DNA from: Hymenolepis diminuta | Lineage: Eukaryota; Platyhelminthes; Cestoda; Cyclophyllidea; Hymenolepididae | Direction: 5' to 3' | Assembly: GCA_900708905.1 (NCBI GenBank) | Contig: CAADRB010000007.1 | Span: 1,910,105 to 1,974,104 of the forward strand | DNA length: 64,000 bases | In this document: positions 39,101 through 54,100 of the stretch, piece after piece | How the letters are laid out: the number at the start of each line of letters is the position of its first letter | Position numbering within the stretch: the stretch's first letter is position 1 | Position numbers and translations under genes: made by a program | The notes under the pieces: generated by a model | Seen by the model: the letters and a program-made list of their open reading frames with translations, nothing else | The model's database searches: none | Told to the model about the DNA's origin: nothing

Positions 39101-42100
39101 AAGACTGGGTAGGGGCGTCTATCCCATCTTCATTGCTAAAGAGCTGTTAGCTGACATCAGCTGAGATTTGCCTTTTATGCTCTATTATAGACCTGTTAAG
39201 AATTCTGTCCTATTCGTATTTTCAATGTCTTAATAGTAAATCCACACTTTTTCGCTGATTCTCAAAGTATCATCGTTGTTGGTCTAGGAAGATTCTATCA
39301 TCGATGAATGTGCTTCAATGCTTTCCTTGTCAAGTTGATTACTCATATATTGGGACTTATCTTAATTGTGAGTTTCAATCACATATCAATGGGGAAAAGG
39401 TCTTCCCAGTTTGAAGAAACAACAATTAATCCAACTGCAAAATCTGTACCAATCTGGGATTTTAAGTATACCGAACGAATTGGCTTGTAATCGATTATTG
39501 AGGTTTTTAATATTCCCAATTCTATTGACGAAATATTGTTCTTTTTTCTAATCATCTTGCGTTGGTAAATGACATTTGATTAAGGATTTGACCTGGTCAT
39601 TCCTCTGTTTGACCAGTATTAATTAGTGATCTTGGTAACTACAAGCGGTGGATTCCATTAATGGCGATCTAATTTGCATAAGAACAGATATGTGTTAGAT
39701 AATGCTAAGCTGATGTTTACAAATACATCGTCTGATTGGCGTGTGTTTATCCGGCAACTTTTATAATCAGCGCTAAATGCAGGAAGAGAATGGGTTTTAT
39801 AAACAGAGTTAAATCCTATTTTAAAAATTATATACGCCGCTTTTATAAAACTGGAACAGATGAAAAGCGGATATAATTTCAAGTTTAATTGGAATTTTAA
39901 TTATATTTAAGTATTCGTAAGAATTTTCAAAAATCACTCAGAGTTCAATTATAGAACATGTTTTTCATTTTTATATGAAATATTTTGACAAATTTTGTAT
40001 CAGTCTGAGGAGATACTTCCGTAATGTTTTATCACCATCTTTATACTCTGTAAAATGTGTTTTCGGACTTACTATTTTTGCCGACAATTTGGCTTGTTCT
40101 TAAACACTTAAACGTATGGGAATCTTTTACAGACGGTCTCTTTTCCATCACTGCCCATTAAACACCGTCTGGGCGTTAGTCAGATTTGAGAATCAGTAGA
40201 ATTTTAATCTTTATTTGCGCTTATTTTTGTCAAATCTCTTACCTGATTCTACTTCGCATCAGTTGTTTCAATCATGATACGCCAATTTTAGTAGACAAAA
40301 TTAAAGAAATGTACATTCTGGGTGTAGAAGTAGAAGGCTAAATCTGTTTAAGAAAATAGATCGGACTAATTTTTCTCTACTGATTTACAGATTGCGTTAT
40401 ACTATTTTAATTAATTTTAATGGTTAATGTAATTTGTGCGTCAACTGAGTTATTATCACCATTAATAATGGGTCTTATTTGTTTAAATTATTATTATAAC
40501 ATAAATACGATTATTTGATTTTCGTAGCAATTTGTTAATCTCAGTACATCCCTTTATTTTTCTATTTTATGTTTTCTATACCTTAACACTACCTTTTAAA
40601 GTCATTGCAAATAAATTTTAAAGAAATTAATTTTACCGCTTCTGCATTCCCATATTGGATTGAAACAGTTTCAATTTGTAATTAATCTGCACTTCTGAAA
40701 TTTCACCACCGTTTGAATTTCGATTAGCTCAGGAAATAGTGATTTTTGATTGGCCAATGATTTATGGAGTTAATTAAGATAAGTTTTCTAAACCTTGCTA
40801 TTTTTTCCGTTCCTGATATGCTTTAGAAGTTTATTCTGAATTCTTGATAGTATTTGAAAGTAGTCCTCTGAATTAATAACATTTACTAGAATGAGATCTT
40901 ACTGCGTTAATTACTATGTAAATATTGTTTGTTTTATTTTTTGTGGATACCGTTAGAATTTGTCGTTTTCTTTAAATTTTACAGATTCATTTCATTATTT
41001 GGGTTATTCCCTGCAGAAAATTTGTATCTTATTTTTTATGGCAATATGAGTTCAGATCGTCTTTATAATGGACATTACAGAAATATTTGAGTTCACGTTA
41101 TCAGAAAATATTCTCCAGTTTCTTCTTCACTCATCCCTTAGTTTAAATTGCTGATCCAGTCCAAATTTTTACTGGTGCATTTCCTTCAAAAGCTTAAACT
41201 AATGTCACTTAGTATATTTCTATTAATAACTTCAAAGCAGCCCCTTTAATTGTCTTACAAAAATTTTTACTTTTTGGTGTTCTATAAAATTCCCCACAGC
41301 TAGGCCAGACTTCTGTTCTCACAATAGACCCCCACAGAGTGGTGGTATAATATTACTAGCACGAAAGAGAGATCCGCTCTTTGCAGACATTCCCTTAAGC
41401 AGTTGTTGTATGCTGTTATAACAACTGTTAAAGCCATTTGGAGTGCGGAGCGTACAGGGATGTAAAACTTGTGACTTATCGTCTGAACATACATGCATAA
41501 GCAAGAACGTAAAAACGGCGGTGTTTCTTTCGTTCTAGGGTCTAATGATATGCGATGAATCGACAAGGTTCGAGAAAAAAAACAAACTTTTACGCTTGAT
41601 CGATTTCTGATAGCTGAAAGTTAGTCCGGATGACTTGTTGAAGGCCTAACTAGAAGTTTACTGTGTTTGGCGTAGCTTCCACAATGCATACTAGTTTCAA
41701 GTCGTTTAAAATTAGTCATCAAGCTCATTGAGGAAATGAAGAGGCTATTGGATTAATAGTTTTAAGAAGAAGAGCAATACCATTGCTTCGTAGTTAGTTT
41801 AACTAGAAGTGTCCGTGTTTACAATCAAATGAAAATTCCCTATTTTTCTTAAACTTTTGAATCCTTTCTCTTATTCCATAGTTCGTTGTTATTCGTATTT
41901 TTAATTGATGATTGAATGGTTTTTTTAAATAGTGAATTTAATCTGATTCACGAATTTTACCCAAAGTATTACAATTTTGATTCAAGCCTTCAATCTCTTT
42001 GTACAGACTTTCTTATATGTCTTTGTTCCAGTTCATGAATCATGCACTTAAATCAAGTCAAGAGTCACTAGATGGATACTCATCAATGATGCGGATGGCC

Positions 42101-45100
42101 GACCGTGCTGGCTTCTGATATACGAAGGGTGGTAGCAAATTCAAAATTTCTCATAAAAGCGACTCCAGGAAATTTTCAGCCACTCAGTTTTTCCTTATCG
42201 TTATTAGGAAGTCCCAAAAGTTTAAGAGCAGGAGAAGTGAATCTCCAGTTTTAGGATAAAAACACAGAATTGAGACACCGTTTATTAAAGAAATACGTGG
42301 CTACTAGATGTAACTTAAAGATGTAATACTTGGTTAGGCGTGTATCTTAGTGCCTCTGGTTCAATCGTATTAATGATATGGTGGTCAGGTGTTTGTCTAC
42401 TTTAGTAAATATGAGTTCTGAGCCCATTGGTGTACATTTCTTCACTGAGCGTACTGACGATTTAGCAACCTCTCGCTTTGGTTTACTATGAGAAATTTGA
42501 CTGTAACCTTTTAAACCAAATAAGCTTTATGGTTCTCGAACTTGGAAGATACTATCCATTGATCTGGTTTCAGGCATTTTAGAGCTAGAGCAAGAGACTA
42601 TCCACAATTTTCTAGTCTCATTTGTTTAATTCTCTAAACGAAAATTCCCTATTCTTAGACGTTAATAAGCTTAATAATAAGAAATTTTATATTTTAATTG
42701 TAAATTCGTTCGTATTTAACATTGTTGAACATATACAGACGCTAAGATTTTTCACTGGAGCAAATGCTGCAAATTTCTTACGCTGATGTAAAGCATTTGA
42801 CTATGGCTTTGGCCCCTTGATTATAGAAAATTGATGCTATTAACCACATTTCTGGCTTTAAATTCTTGCATTTTTAACATTGTCTGACAGATGATGCATT
42901 CATCTCCTTTTCATAGCCCTTGTAATTCATCTGGAGCTAGGAGGAAGTCACAAGATTGAAAAAAGTCCAAATTCCATATGCTGGTGCTATACATATGTTT
43001 GTAAACTTTTTTACACTTTAAGAAGATTACAAATTGCGTATTCATCGTGCCTTATACTCTAAAATACGCACTTTTATAATCTTATAACGGGTACATAGTC
43101 TTATTTTGATCGTATAATAAGTTTACTTAAGTGATTGCGCTGTTATAAAATTCGCCTTATTTTTTGATACTAGTAAATTCTCGGTTATTTTGATCCATTG
43201 CAACGCAAAACCGTAAAATCTGTAATGACGAGAGGGTACATAAATACGAAAATGGTCTAAAGAGTAGTAAAAGATGAGGAAGTTGAGAAATAACTCGGGA
43301 CGTTTGAAGGCATCTTGCTTCATTTAAATTTTAAATTCATCTGTTTGTAAGCATTTTACTTATTGGGTATAGATTATTGCGTCATTTCCTACAGATCCAG
43401 TTCAACTGTCAGGATTTGTCCCTTATATTGGTTCCTATATTCAAATTGAATATTAAAATAATCGTCGCTAACCTCATCTATCTGCACCTGTTTGTAAAAA
43501 TATGCAAATAGATTGAGGTGGCATGATCAACCACGAAACTAAATCAACTGGTCAACAAGCTCTGAATCTCGAGGACATAATCTCATTCATCAAACTGAGG
43601 GTCAATTCATACGGTTTGAATATTAAAATATTACAAAATCAATTATACTATTTATGGAAACATGGACAACTCAATGCTCCTTGGTTCTCTGACCTCACTA
43701 TCTGTTCTTGATCTCCTCTCCTCGTTTCATATCTTATTAGACTCGTTTGCTGTTTCCCTCAGTCATACGCTTTCTCAGGATTAAAACTTGGAAGTTTTTT
43801 TGCAGTCATAGATCATAGTAACAATTAAATGAACGGTTGGTTGTGCCATCTCTATACATTTGTTCCTTCATGAAAAGCTTATCAATATTGACATAAAAAA
43901 ACTCACTAGAGTTCATTCCAGATGAATGCTAATAAAAAATTGAAAATTACAACATGTTTTTCATGAGGAAAATAGTCATTATGTTTATGCAGTCATATTT
44001 GTAAGATGTATTTAGAATTATTTGGTTGGGAAGTCTACCTGGGATTGTAATTGAATCAAATTCAAATACCCTTTTTTTCCTTCCTGAGTATTTACTATCA
44101 AATAACAAATGTTTGAACTATTTGTGGATGTGAAAAGTCAGTTTTCATCCCTTTTGGTGTTGTTAAGTGAATGGTCGAATCTATTTTAAGCTACATTTGG
44201 TCAGCAAAGCATTTTTCAACTCCCCGTTTCAGTTGGTAAGAAGTTCTTTGATCATTTTACTAGGTCCGATTACGTGGGATTTCAAATTTCAAACGCCTAT
44301 TTTAAGTTTGTTTCCTAAAAATAAATTCTGGTAACTTGGGACACTGAATACACATCTGTTGTACACTAGTTTATTTAGAATACATTTACCATCACTTAAT
44401 ACCTTCTATTCAAAAATATGATTCTATTTATTACGTCAAGTTTCTACGTTGGTTATTAGAATTTCGTCTTTTAATACTATACGATAATATTCTTTTAAAG
44501 GAATATAGCTTCATTACTATAAGATCTTTGATTAGAATTTGATTTTGATGTTTAAGAGTGATTTTAATTTAAGAATTGTTATTACTTTTAATTGTGGGAG
44601 GCGACTTTTGTCCGCTGACAGATAATCATATGAATGATAAAGAAGAGGAGAACGACGCCAAGTTATTCGAGAGTCTCACTTCGTATTATTTTCGGAATCA
44701 GACTGTCCAATATCTACCCAGTGTGTAGTTCATGATCCAAAATTCATGGTTCATGGTTCGTCCCTTGGACTGAAACAAATTCTTGTCTACGTTGTGCAGT
44801 GTTATTGACCCCTCTTTTAATCACCACTTCAATTTGTTCTTTCTTCAATCTTACATGATATTTGGAAGTTTACATAGCAGAGCTGAGATAGCTAACTTTT
44901 TAAGTGTATATTTTCAAAAATATTTAATATTCTTCAATTTCGATCTAGTATAATTAGTATTTCATATATCTTGGTTCATTTAAAGTGTATTCCTTAAACC
45001 ATTTATTCTGCCTTTATTTTGTATGTTCCTTTCTATTAATTTTAACCGCAATGGAAAAGTTAATGTTAAGTTTTTTACTCATTTTGATTTTGTTAAAGTA

Positions 45101-48100
45101 TTGGGAAGTATTTAAACAAATAATCCGATTTTGTGGGAAAATATCTTTGTGGGCCTAAACAAGTTCAAAATACACCAAAGTTTCGGATTTATTCTTCTCC
45201 AACTTCATCGGATTAGTCGGCATTTGTGTCAAAACGAAATATTAAATTCGCCATCAGAGTTGGTGTTTTTTTATCTTAATACTAATATTTATTTAAAATA
45301 AGAAGATGCAGCATTTGCACTTTTGTGGCCATTACAATTTCTAACGATTAGTTCATAAAATGTGGAATATACCAATACTAACATTATTAGGACAGTGATT
45401 TTTTAATACTCCTGTCATCATCTGGTTGCCTTGGTGAGAAACTCGCATTCTACCAGACTTAACCAGCGTGGTTGGCCATTCCGCTCACTAGGTGTGCACC
45501 GTGACCTCTGACTTCGCAGACGAGCACATTAATCGCTACACCGGTGGCGCATCATAAATTTTGTAATTCTGTTTTTTTCAGGTTTAATTTAATTTAAATT
45601 CTTGATCTTTTAAGTAAGACGTACAAGGTAGAGCTTAGTTAAAATCTCACCTATTTAACTGCGCACGATACCGATTGCACAGGGATTAAGAATGACTTTT
45701 GAAATTCACTTTATGGTCAAAGTATGAATGTTCACCCTTTCCTATACTTAATTAATCAAGAAAATTGAATGAGAATTGACTACTTCCTTATTTCCTTTCT
45801 ATATTACAGTTTTTTCCTTCCACTATCTTAAGTATGGAAGTAAATTTTTAAATCCAGGTTAAAAAGCTCTTCTTTCCTTAGGTCTTATCCGTAGAACTAT
45901 AATTTCTCCTCCCGCAATTGATTCAAGTTAAGCGTCCATAAACTGTACTTGAATTATATTGGAAATTTTAAAACGTTTTTTATTGGGTGGAATAAACTGT
46001 TATCTATACCCGCGTCAAACAAAAAATCCCACGAGGTTATTTAGCCGTAAAGTTTCCCCTTGACTTTTTTGGGAAAAACAGACAGGAAGTATACTCTAGA
46101 ATGCTTCAGGCGAGAATGGGTAAATTTCATTAACTTAGTTCATTTAATAAAAATAATTACATAATATTCATCTCAAAGATGCAATTTAAACAGGGAAATA
46201 CAGGTGAATGTAACTCTCAGATGGTTTTAGCAAAAGATTTTAAAACACTTATCCTGGGTTTAAGAGAAGTATCATGGAGCCTCTCTGATGAGAAATTGGA
46301 ATGCTCTCATCGCTTTTGCTAGCCACGCTTAATCAGTGAAGTTGGTCATTTCGCTCAATAGCGTGTATCGATGGGAGTCCAATCTGTGACCTTTGATTTT
46401 GTGGATGAGCAAGTTAATCGCTACGTCACCGGCATACATGGTCTTATTGTATTTAGCGAAAGAGAAAGAGACTGAAATAAATAAGTATTGATAAATGTTC
46501 AAGCAAGATCGAGGGTTTAAAATAGTCTGCGTTCCGTTAATTACGAATCTCATAAACAAGGCATACCCTGCTTGATAGAAGAACTGCACTCAAATTAGGC
46601 AGTATCTCCTCTCCCATTGTCATAGTTACTGCGAAGTTATTTCATTTCCTCTTTTATCTAATTACAGGAGGACCGGTATCTCACCCCTCATCAGGACCTC
46701 GTCAAAGTTTAGACAACTATCGTATTTCAGCTTCTCCCATGCCCCCAATGATCTGTCCACAAAATTATCATCGTCAGAACCACCAAACTGCCATCCAACA
46801 GCCTTCCATGGACGAACGAGCCCCATCAGCCCCTATTCCAGCTCGAAGACAATTCACAAGTCAATCAAATCACCACCAACATCACTCAATGTCTCCTAAT
46901 CCAGTAGTGGGATCGCAAAGAATGCGATCACCACCTCTTCCATCGGCTTCTCAGCCTCCTATTGCTCATCCGACTGCCATCCAGATGCCTTCTGGAAGGG
47001 GTACTGCTTTCAAGAAGTTGAATAATTCTGGTAGTGGGGCTCCACCATCGTACAACTCTGTTATAGCTTCAATGGGGGATCAGGTCTATCCCGTAAGTGT
47101 ATTTTTTTCGATATCTTAGGTTTAAATATACAGTACTTTTATTTTTAGTTTTATTCAATATATTCTGATCAGATTATAGATGTCAATAGAGATAATATCA
47201 TTATTTTTGAGCTGCTGTTCACTGAAGATATTCATTAAGATTTTCATGAGGAATTTCTTTTTTCATTAGTATGCCGCATTTGATCGTAGTTCTCTATGAA
47301 GTGAAAACGGCACTTAGTTGAATAATGTTGAAGAAACAGACATTATATTCCCAACGATCTCTCAAATTGATAATTTTTGTTTCCTACCTTAAATGTAAGA
47401 CACAGAGTATGCCCTAGAAAACCCTCCTTCGTTTATGAGCTATCTGCTAAAACTATATGTCGCACTCTCTCCTCCTCCCCAAATATCAACATATTCAGTT
47501 CCTCTCCTATCTTCTGGCTTTGGGTAAAATAATGCTGGCAAATTAGCGGATGGAATGAAGTTTAACCATCTCAGATTTCACAATTGCCATCTTAATACTG
47601 TGAACGTCTCTGTTAGCAGTTAGAAGTGCTAATCATGTGTCATAAAAATATTTTAACCACCTTTTTCGTAAAGATTGAAATATCTAGAAATAGAACATTT
47701 TTAGAAATCGTTTGAAATCGTTGACTTTCACAGCACTGAAGGATAAGGTTATGAAAATCATGTTTCGCAACATCTAGCACGATTTATTTTGTAACTGCGT
47801 TTGTTTGCTTTTTGATAATAATGGTGCTGGTGGATGGAGAGATTTTGGGCATTAAATTCAAAAAGAGGGTTGTTCAATTTTAAGGACTTTTTCATGATTT
47901 CTCATCTATTTAGACAGGTATATTTTTTAAAAGTAGCTTGCATTTGTCTTAATGTGCAAAGATATCAAATTTTGACAAATCCTTTTTTAATTCGTTACAC
48001 TGCAATGCATTTGAAAAATACTTTTGAATCGATCCTATTTTTATTGTATTATCCACTTGGATTGAACTGTCGTATCCAAATTATGATTTGGACAAAGAGA

Positions 48101-51100
48101 TTTAGAATTTTCAATACAATTGAAACGAAGTATGAGAACTTTGGGTATTTTTATATAACACGAGTTGTGATACTCCGTCAACTTAGTGACTTGTGTTGTG
48201 ATATTTGAAATGGTTCTACCCTGTTGGAGCCTAATTTTGAAGGTAATTAGTTGACATTTCTCATAATTGACAGTTTGTATTTTAACGTCAAATTTTACTG
48301 ACCGATATAAATTCATCTGATAGTAGGAGGAATTATGGCACAACAATGGTCAATTTAAAATTTAGGGAGCTTTTAGCTGGCATAAGTAAGTTAGCTTAGC
48401 AACTAGTACAAAACGACTTAATTCTTGCGTTGAAACCGCCCCATTTCATTCTTTACCCTAATCCCTCCGCAAATGAGACAGAGTTGACTTTCTGGAGTTT
48501 ATGTAATGTATTCCATTTACCATTACTAAATGAAATTAATAAAATTCTCTTCCCCCTCTCCGTCTCTCTCTCTCTTTTGGATGAAATAGTCTCGAGATCT
48601 GAATAAAATTCGCCCACATTGTGTTTACTTGAGTTATGTATGACAACTCTGAATCCATTTTTAAATGCGCGTTATGGAAAAAAACACGCATACTTCTGCC
48701 TTTTTATTTCCGTTAGCATTAATGCATGCATTACAGTGGTAATCCATTGCTATGCTGACACATATGTAAAATATATAGTACCCTTTTAGGCTCAATTTTG
48801 AGACGGTTAAAACGTGACTACCTTACTCTCTAAATTCACTGGATGTAAAAAGTGTTAAATAAAATGCGCCTAGCAATTGTCTAAAATGGTTAAGAGAATC
48901 GGGCGCTTTTTCTGCTGATAATGTCCATATTTCGCTGTCATACTTAAGACTTACTTACTATAATTAAAAGTACATTTGTCAGTTTCAACCATGAGGATAC
49001 ATTTAAGCATGAATAACAACTTAACGGATCAAATGGGGAGTAAAAGGGGTGATCGGGTAAAATAGGGCTATTTCCGCACACCGCATGGTTGGATATCTTT
49101 TGTTCAATACATATGGTTGCACATTTCAATTTTCCGGATTTGATCTCCTGATGCTGGGGAAATAGTTTATGCCACAGCTATGCGTTAAATCCAGAGTAAA
49201 ATTTGACGTATTATAATATTCGCTATTTAATTCTTATTATCCATAACAATGCAAAAACTTATATAAGTTTTAATTAATGTAAAGCATTTGTATAAGGGAA
49301 AAGCAAGCCTTTTCTATAAGATATGAGGGAAGGGATCAAGAAGAGGTAGATACTGAAGTCAGGGCATCAAAATTCTGGAAGCATTGAGTTGTCAAATTTT
49401 TCATAAGGAATTAGCACACCGTGTAATATTACAGTATTTAGATTTAATGATTTGACACCAAGATTTAGGAGTGAGATTATATTCACAACACATAGATCTT
49501 ATTATCAAACTGATTTAATTTCGAGGTTGTTCTCACTACCCCGATTTATTTATATCTTCTTACATCCGAGATTCCTAATTGAATTTTTAATCCGTTATAG
49601 ATTAATCATTACTGTTTAAGTAGGTTGAGTGGTTATTCTAATAATTAGATGGCTTTTGAACCTGTATCACCCCGTGAGTCAGCTGCCTGCGCTACTAACG
49701 TGCCAACGGAGCTACTTATTAATTCATTATCATTATTATAAAGGTCCTATTGAATGTGAAGGTAGGCTTATTAGGTCACTTTAGGCCAGCATTTAGGCCA
49801 CTCAAATATGCGTAAATTATCATCATAAGTACGTTAATTGATCGTATAATATGAGTTTTTTCTAATTTCAATTATTATTCTGACTGGAATGTCTTCAGTT
49901 GGTATCTAAAGGAGTTCCATGCCTTTTGTTTTATATAAAGCTTACTTTAGATTTTTCGTGGATTTCTGTTTTATATATTTAAATGACCAGAATTGTTATT
50001 GAAATCTCGAGTTTTTGGGGTATTTATTCAACTTGTTCATGATTTAAATATCATTTTCCAGGACCTTTGGTCTTTTAATGCACTTTTACTATTTCTCTGA
50101 ACTTTGAATTTATGCTCATATATGGTGGTTTGCGCTTCGTTGTTCGACTGTGCATTTTAATTGAAAGTGTTTTTATTTCGAAATTTGATGTAATTTGATT
50201 CTAGATCTGAAATAAAAGCTCTGGATATGAGTTCTGTTGCGAATGTGAGCTCACTTTTGCTTGATTCCGGATGTGTATTTCGTGAAGCCATGTAATTTGC
50301 AACTAACATTTATCACTCTTCCGGCGCCTATCAATTTAAGCCTCAAATGCTGGTTCTTGGCTTGAATTCAAGTTAAGCTCAAGTGTGAGTTTCAAAAATA
50401 TGCTTCTTCTAGCCTAGAAGAAGTGTTCATCATATATTTCTATTGATTTGGGTTAGCTTGAACGTCTCTGAAATAGGAAAAATTGTTAGCATTACCGATA
50501 TATCAGAATGCCAATTAACTAGTCACATACAAATGAGTTATGATTACTTTCGTTTCGACTAAATATCAGGACTTGACTCTCGGGATCCTTAGTGACTTCA
50601 AGTCCGCAATATTCCTCTATTATAGAGGAACTATAGACTATTTGGTTAAATTGGGTCTTTGAACATCTCATTTTGATAAAATTTATCTCTTTTGATGGTT
50701 AAAACCAGCTGTTGATATCACTAGAGCTCATGCTTATCCATTCATTTGTGTTCAAATCGACATTCTCCTAGAATTTGTGGAAAATTTATCTTTCTGTTTT
50801 CTAACATTGGATGTTAATATACACCTCCCCTTAAGTGGGCAAATTGGAATATTTGAAAGAAACTAGAGATTTTGTGTTTCCGATTACGATTAAGATTTCG
50901 TAACGTATCGGTGCATCCACGTTGCTGATTTACAAGAGGGTATTATGGAATAGTAATTCAGTGATCTAAATCGGCCTTCTTTGACCTTCACTTGAGAACT
51001 ATAAAACTTCCTAAGCTCATAAAGGAAGTGTTAATAGCATTTAAAGGTAGTCGGAGTCGCCCTTTTGATAAACATGTTCTCTCACCCTACCTGCTGGCCA

Positions 51101-54100
51101 GATTTAACCTGTGTGGCTGGTCGCTCATGTCGCTGGATGTGCACCGCTGAGCATCGATCCCATGACCTCCTACTCGACAGAGTTTGATATTAACTATTAT
51201 GCCATCGACACTAAAAGTTTTGTGTTCTACTGACTGAGCTATCCGGGCCCACTAATAGTAGCATTTTCCCTCCGATGAACTTCGGCTCAGATAATTTAAC
51301 TTTTAAGTACATCCTCCAAGTACATCCACTTAGTTAGTGATCTCATTATTGGCCCTTAACAATTATCATTTTAGCCACCTCCTTTTTTTTCTCAGTAAAA
51401 GCAGAGATCGACGTTTAAAAGGTACTGTTTTTTCAAAGATGTGAATTTAAATTTAACACTTCTTTGTGTTGTGTGTGAATAAGATGTCAAAAGGAGTGAA
51501 CCGCTCGTGTCACAGAAAGCGTGATTGCGTAAGGTCGCAAAGAAGCTTACTGAGATTTGTATTTTTGGCTGCTAGATTACCTTAAGTTTTATAAATACCC
51601 TTTGATTCATAAACTTTTTTTGTAAACTAAGACTCTTCTCCTTTGTCGTAATACAAAATCTAGTTCTGCCACGGTGATCTATCTGCTCAGAGGATACTGC
51701 TAAGTTACAATTGACTCAGACTCAGAGAGAATGATATGACAGAACGATCCAAGACATTGTATGGACTAACTAAAAGCATTATAGGAATGCAAGTTGTCTT
51801 CGTGTTATTAAGTATTGGGGATCAAAACATTGCCCGACTGGTAACAATTTTTGCTCCAAGTAACTGTTAATGTGTCAGAAACGACGTACGCCCGCATATG
51901 AAATGGTTTGATGGGCGACTTGGAGACAAACTGTGGGAATTAATTATCTCGAGGCTGAACACCAACTCTGCGATTTCGATCTTTATTTTGTCGGCATCCT
52001 ATCACTTTCATTCAGTTATCCCTCCATAGATAGATATGAAAGTCATTTCAATAGTTGAATTCACAAAAAAAAAAAATTTTGTTATATAAATAGATGTATT
52101 AGTAAGGCCAGAAATAGAAGGGCATAAGTTATTGATAATGAGGGGCTACAATCCACTTATTATAAATCGTGAAGGTTAGATCAGGTCATAAAACTTTTGA
52201 GAGTTTATTATTATCAAAAATTTGATTCTCTGTGGTCTCCTAGATCGTGCATCTGTTACTTGGCCATTTCAAACTTAATCCATGATTCCTGAAGTATTTC
52301 GATTCCGTATCATTTTGTTCAGCTATATGCATTATTTTCGTAGTTAAGCTAACCTAATTTTCATATTTTATTGCGTGTAGTATTTATAAAAAAGTTACTT
52401 TATTAATCTGTCTTTTTATCAAAGGAATATGAGACGAAGTCACATGAGTTTTATCTGGGATTTCGAACTGTACATAAGCTTTCTTTATAGTAATCTTAGC
52501 CAATGAGAAATCTATTGGCCTCAATTTAGTCTTGTATTTTTCAAGACAATTCCTGACGATCTTTGTATCGATGGGGGTATTTACTTCTGTAATGATCTAC
52601 CATCATCGACTAACTGCTGAATTTCATAGCGTGCCAATAACTTGGCAAGCTCTTGAACACTTAAACGTCCATAGACTTTCAATCACCCTTGTAGTTTTAA
52701 CGATAATGCATCCAGACATGCGAATGAGTAGCGACAGCCGTTCACTGCCGTACGAACTCATTTATAATTTTAGGTTCACACCTTTGACTACTTGAGCAGT
52801 TACCACATTTGTGTGTCGTTCTCAAGTATTAAGCTGACTCAGTGGTCATTGTGAATTCTTGTTCTTAAAAGCGTCCTCAGGCTGTTTTCACAAGCTCTTT
52901 TCAAATGTGTTTCACTTCACTAGTTTTTGTATTTGCTCTGTCACTTAAAATGGCAATTTTAAGAATCACAGCGTTTTAAAGTACGTGTTGAATAGTATAC
53001 ATTTAATTAAAACCGCATTCTTTTTAAGGAATCACTTGAATAATTTTAAGAGAATTACAAATTACGGAGAAATTAACGACTTGGTCACAAATATCAGCCA
53101 GACACCAAAGTGTTTTAATTTGCTATAGTTTTAGTTCTTTCGTTTAGGAGGAAATGTTACTTAAATAATAACGACCTTTCCTCTTATCTTGATGCTATCT
53201 CTTGTTTCTGCCAATTTCTTACAAAATTATTCATTAGTTCACTTAAATAAAAGATCTTTAAAATGACAATATAATAACATTATGTTAATTTTAAGCCTAC
53301 GTGTAAATATGCAGAGGGGAAACAAACAAATTGGGAGATACTTGAAGGAATTTATTAGAATACCACTTCTGGATCCTCATGGCTTAAGGTATTTGACAGT
53401 CGTATCAAATGTCATTTTTTTTTATATTTTTACTATCTCGCGTTTATAAATCTATTCAAACTCGTCAAATAGCTGAAGACAATGTTGACAAACTTGTAAA
53501 GTTTGGGTTGTGGTATCATTTCCACCTTTAATAGCTGGAAGCTGTTAAAAGAAGACAAAAACCATGGAGTCGAATACTTACTTTGTATAATTTACATCTA
53601 TAATTGGTCGCAATTAAAAAAATTAGTCGGTTATTTATTAATCCTTGATGAAAAACATTTTTATATGGAACTCTAGTTGGTATGAGTTTTGGATATTCAC
53701 TGCCAATTTTCAGTACAAGATTGTCCCACTTTCTGTCCAGTCAACAGAAAAATGAAATTCAATTAAATATTTGGTATTATCAAATTTATTGTTATCTAGT
53801 TACATAAAACTAGACAAAAGCTTAAATTCTGTAAATTTAATAATCGAATATGACTGCAGTTTTCGGTGGTTCTATAGAGTGGTCGAAAGAGAAAGCCCCC
53901 TTAAAGATAGTCAGACTTTTAGATATTCAATGGCGTGTCAAACTATTGCACACTATGGAGCTCAGAAATCAGTTTTTTTTCAAGTGCAAAGATGGTGTTG
54001 TATCATTACGGAAGTACATGCTCAAATAGATGCAGAGATCGCCAAAAAGTGGTATGCGAAAATCAAGGTTTCATATTGGAGTCCCAATCGACTCAATTAA

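Larger units (their letters stand above)
37093..46667 (+). other. 9.6 kb intron of the plus-strand gene
   Basis: AT-rich; contains repeat R3 (39975-40065, minus), R2 (43512-43600), R4 (44560-44830) and two tRNA-related SINE-like copies (45411-45555, 46270-46440). No further exon was recognised, although one with phase 1 at both ends could be missed. Confidence 0.5.

Noticed and set aside
49650..49720. Functional tRNA gene
   Set aside because: Box A and box B are present but no acceptor stem or clean cloverleaf could be drawn.
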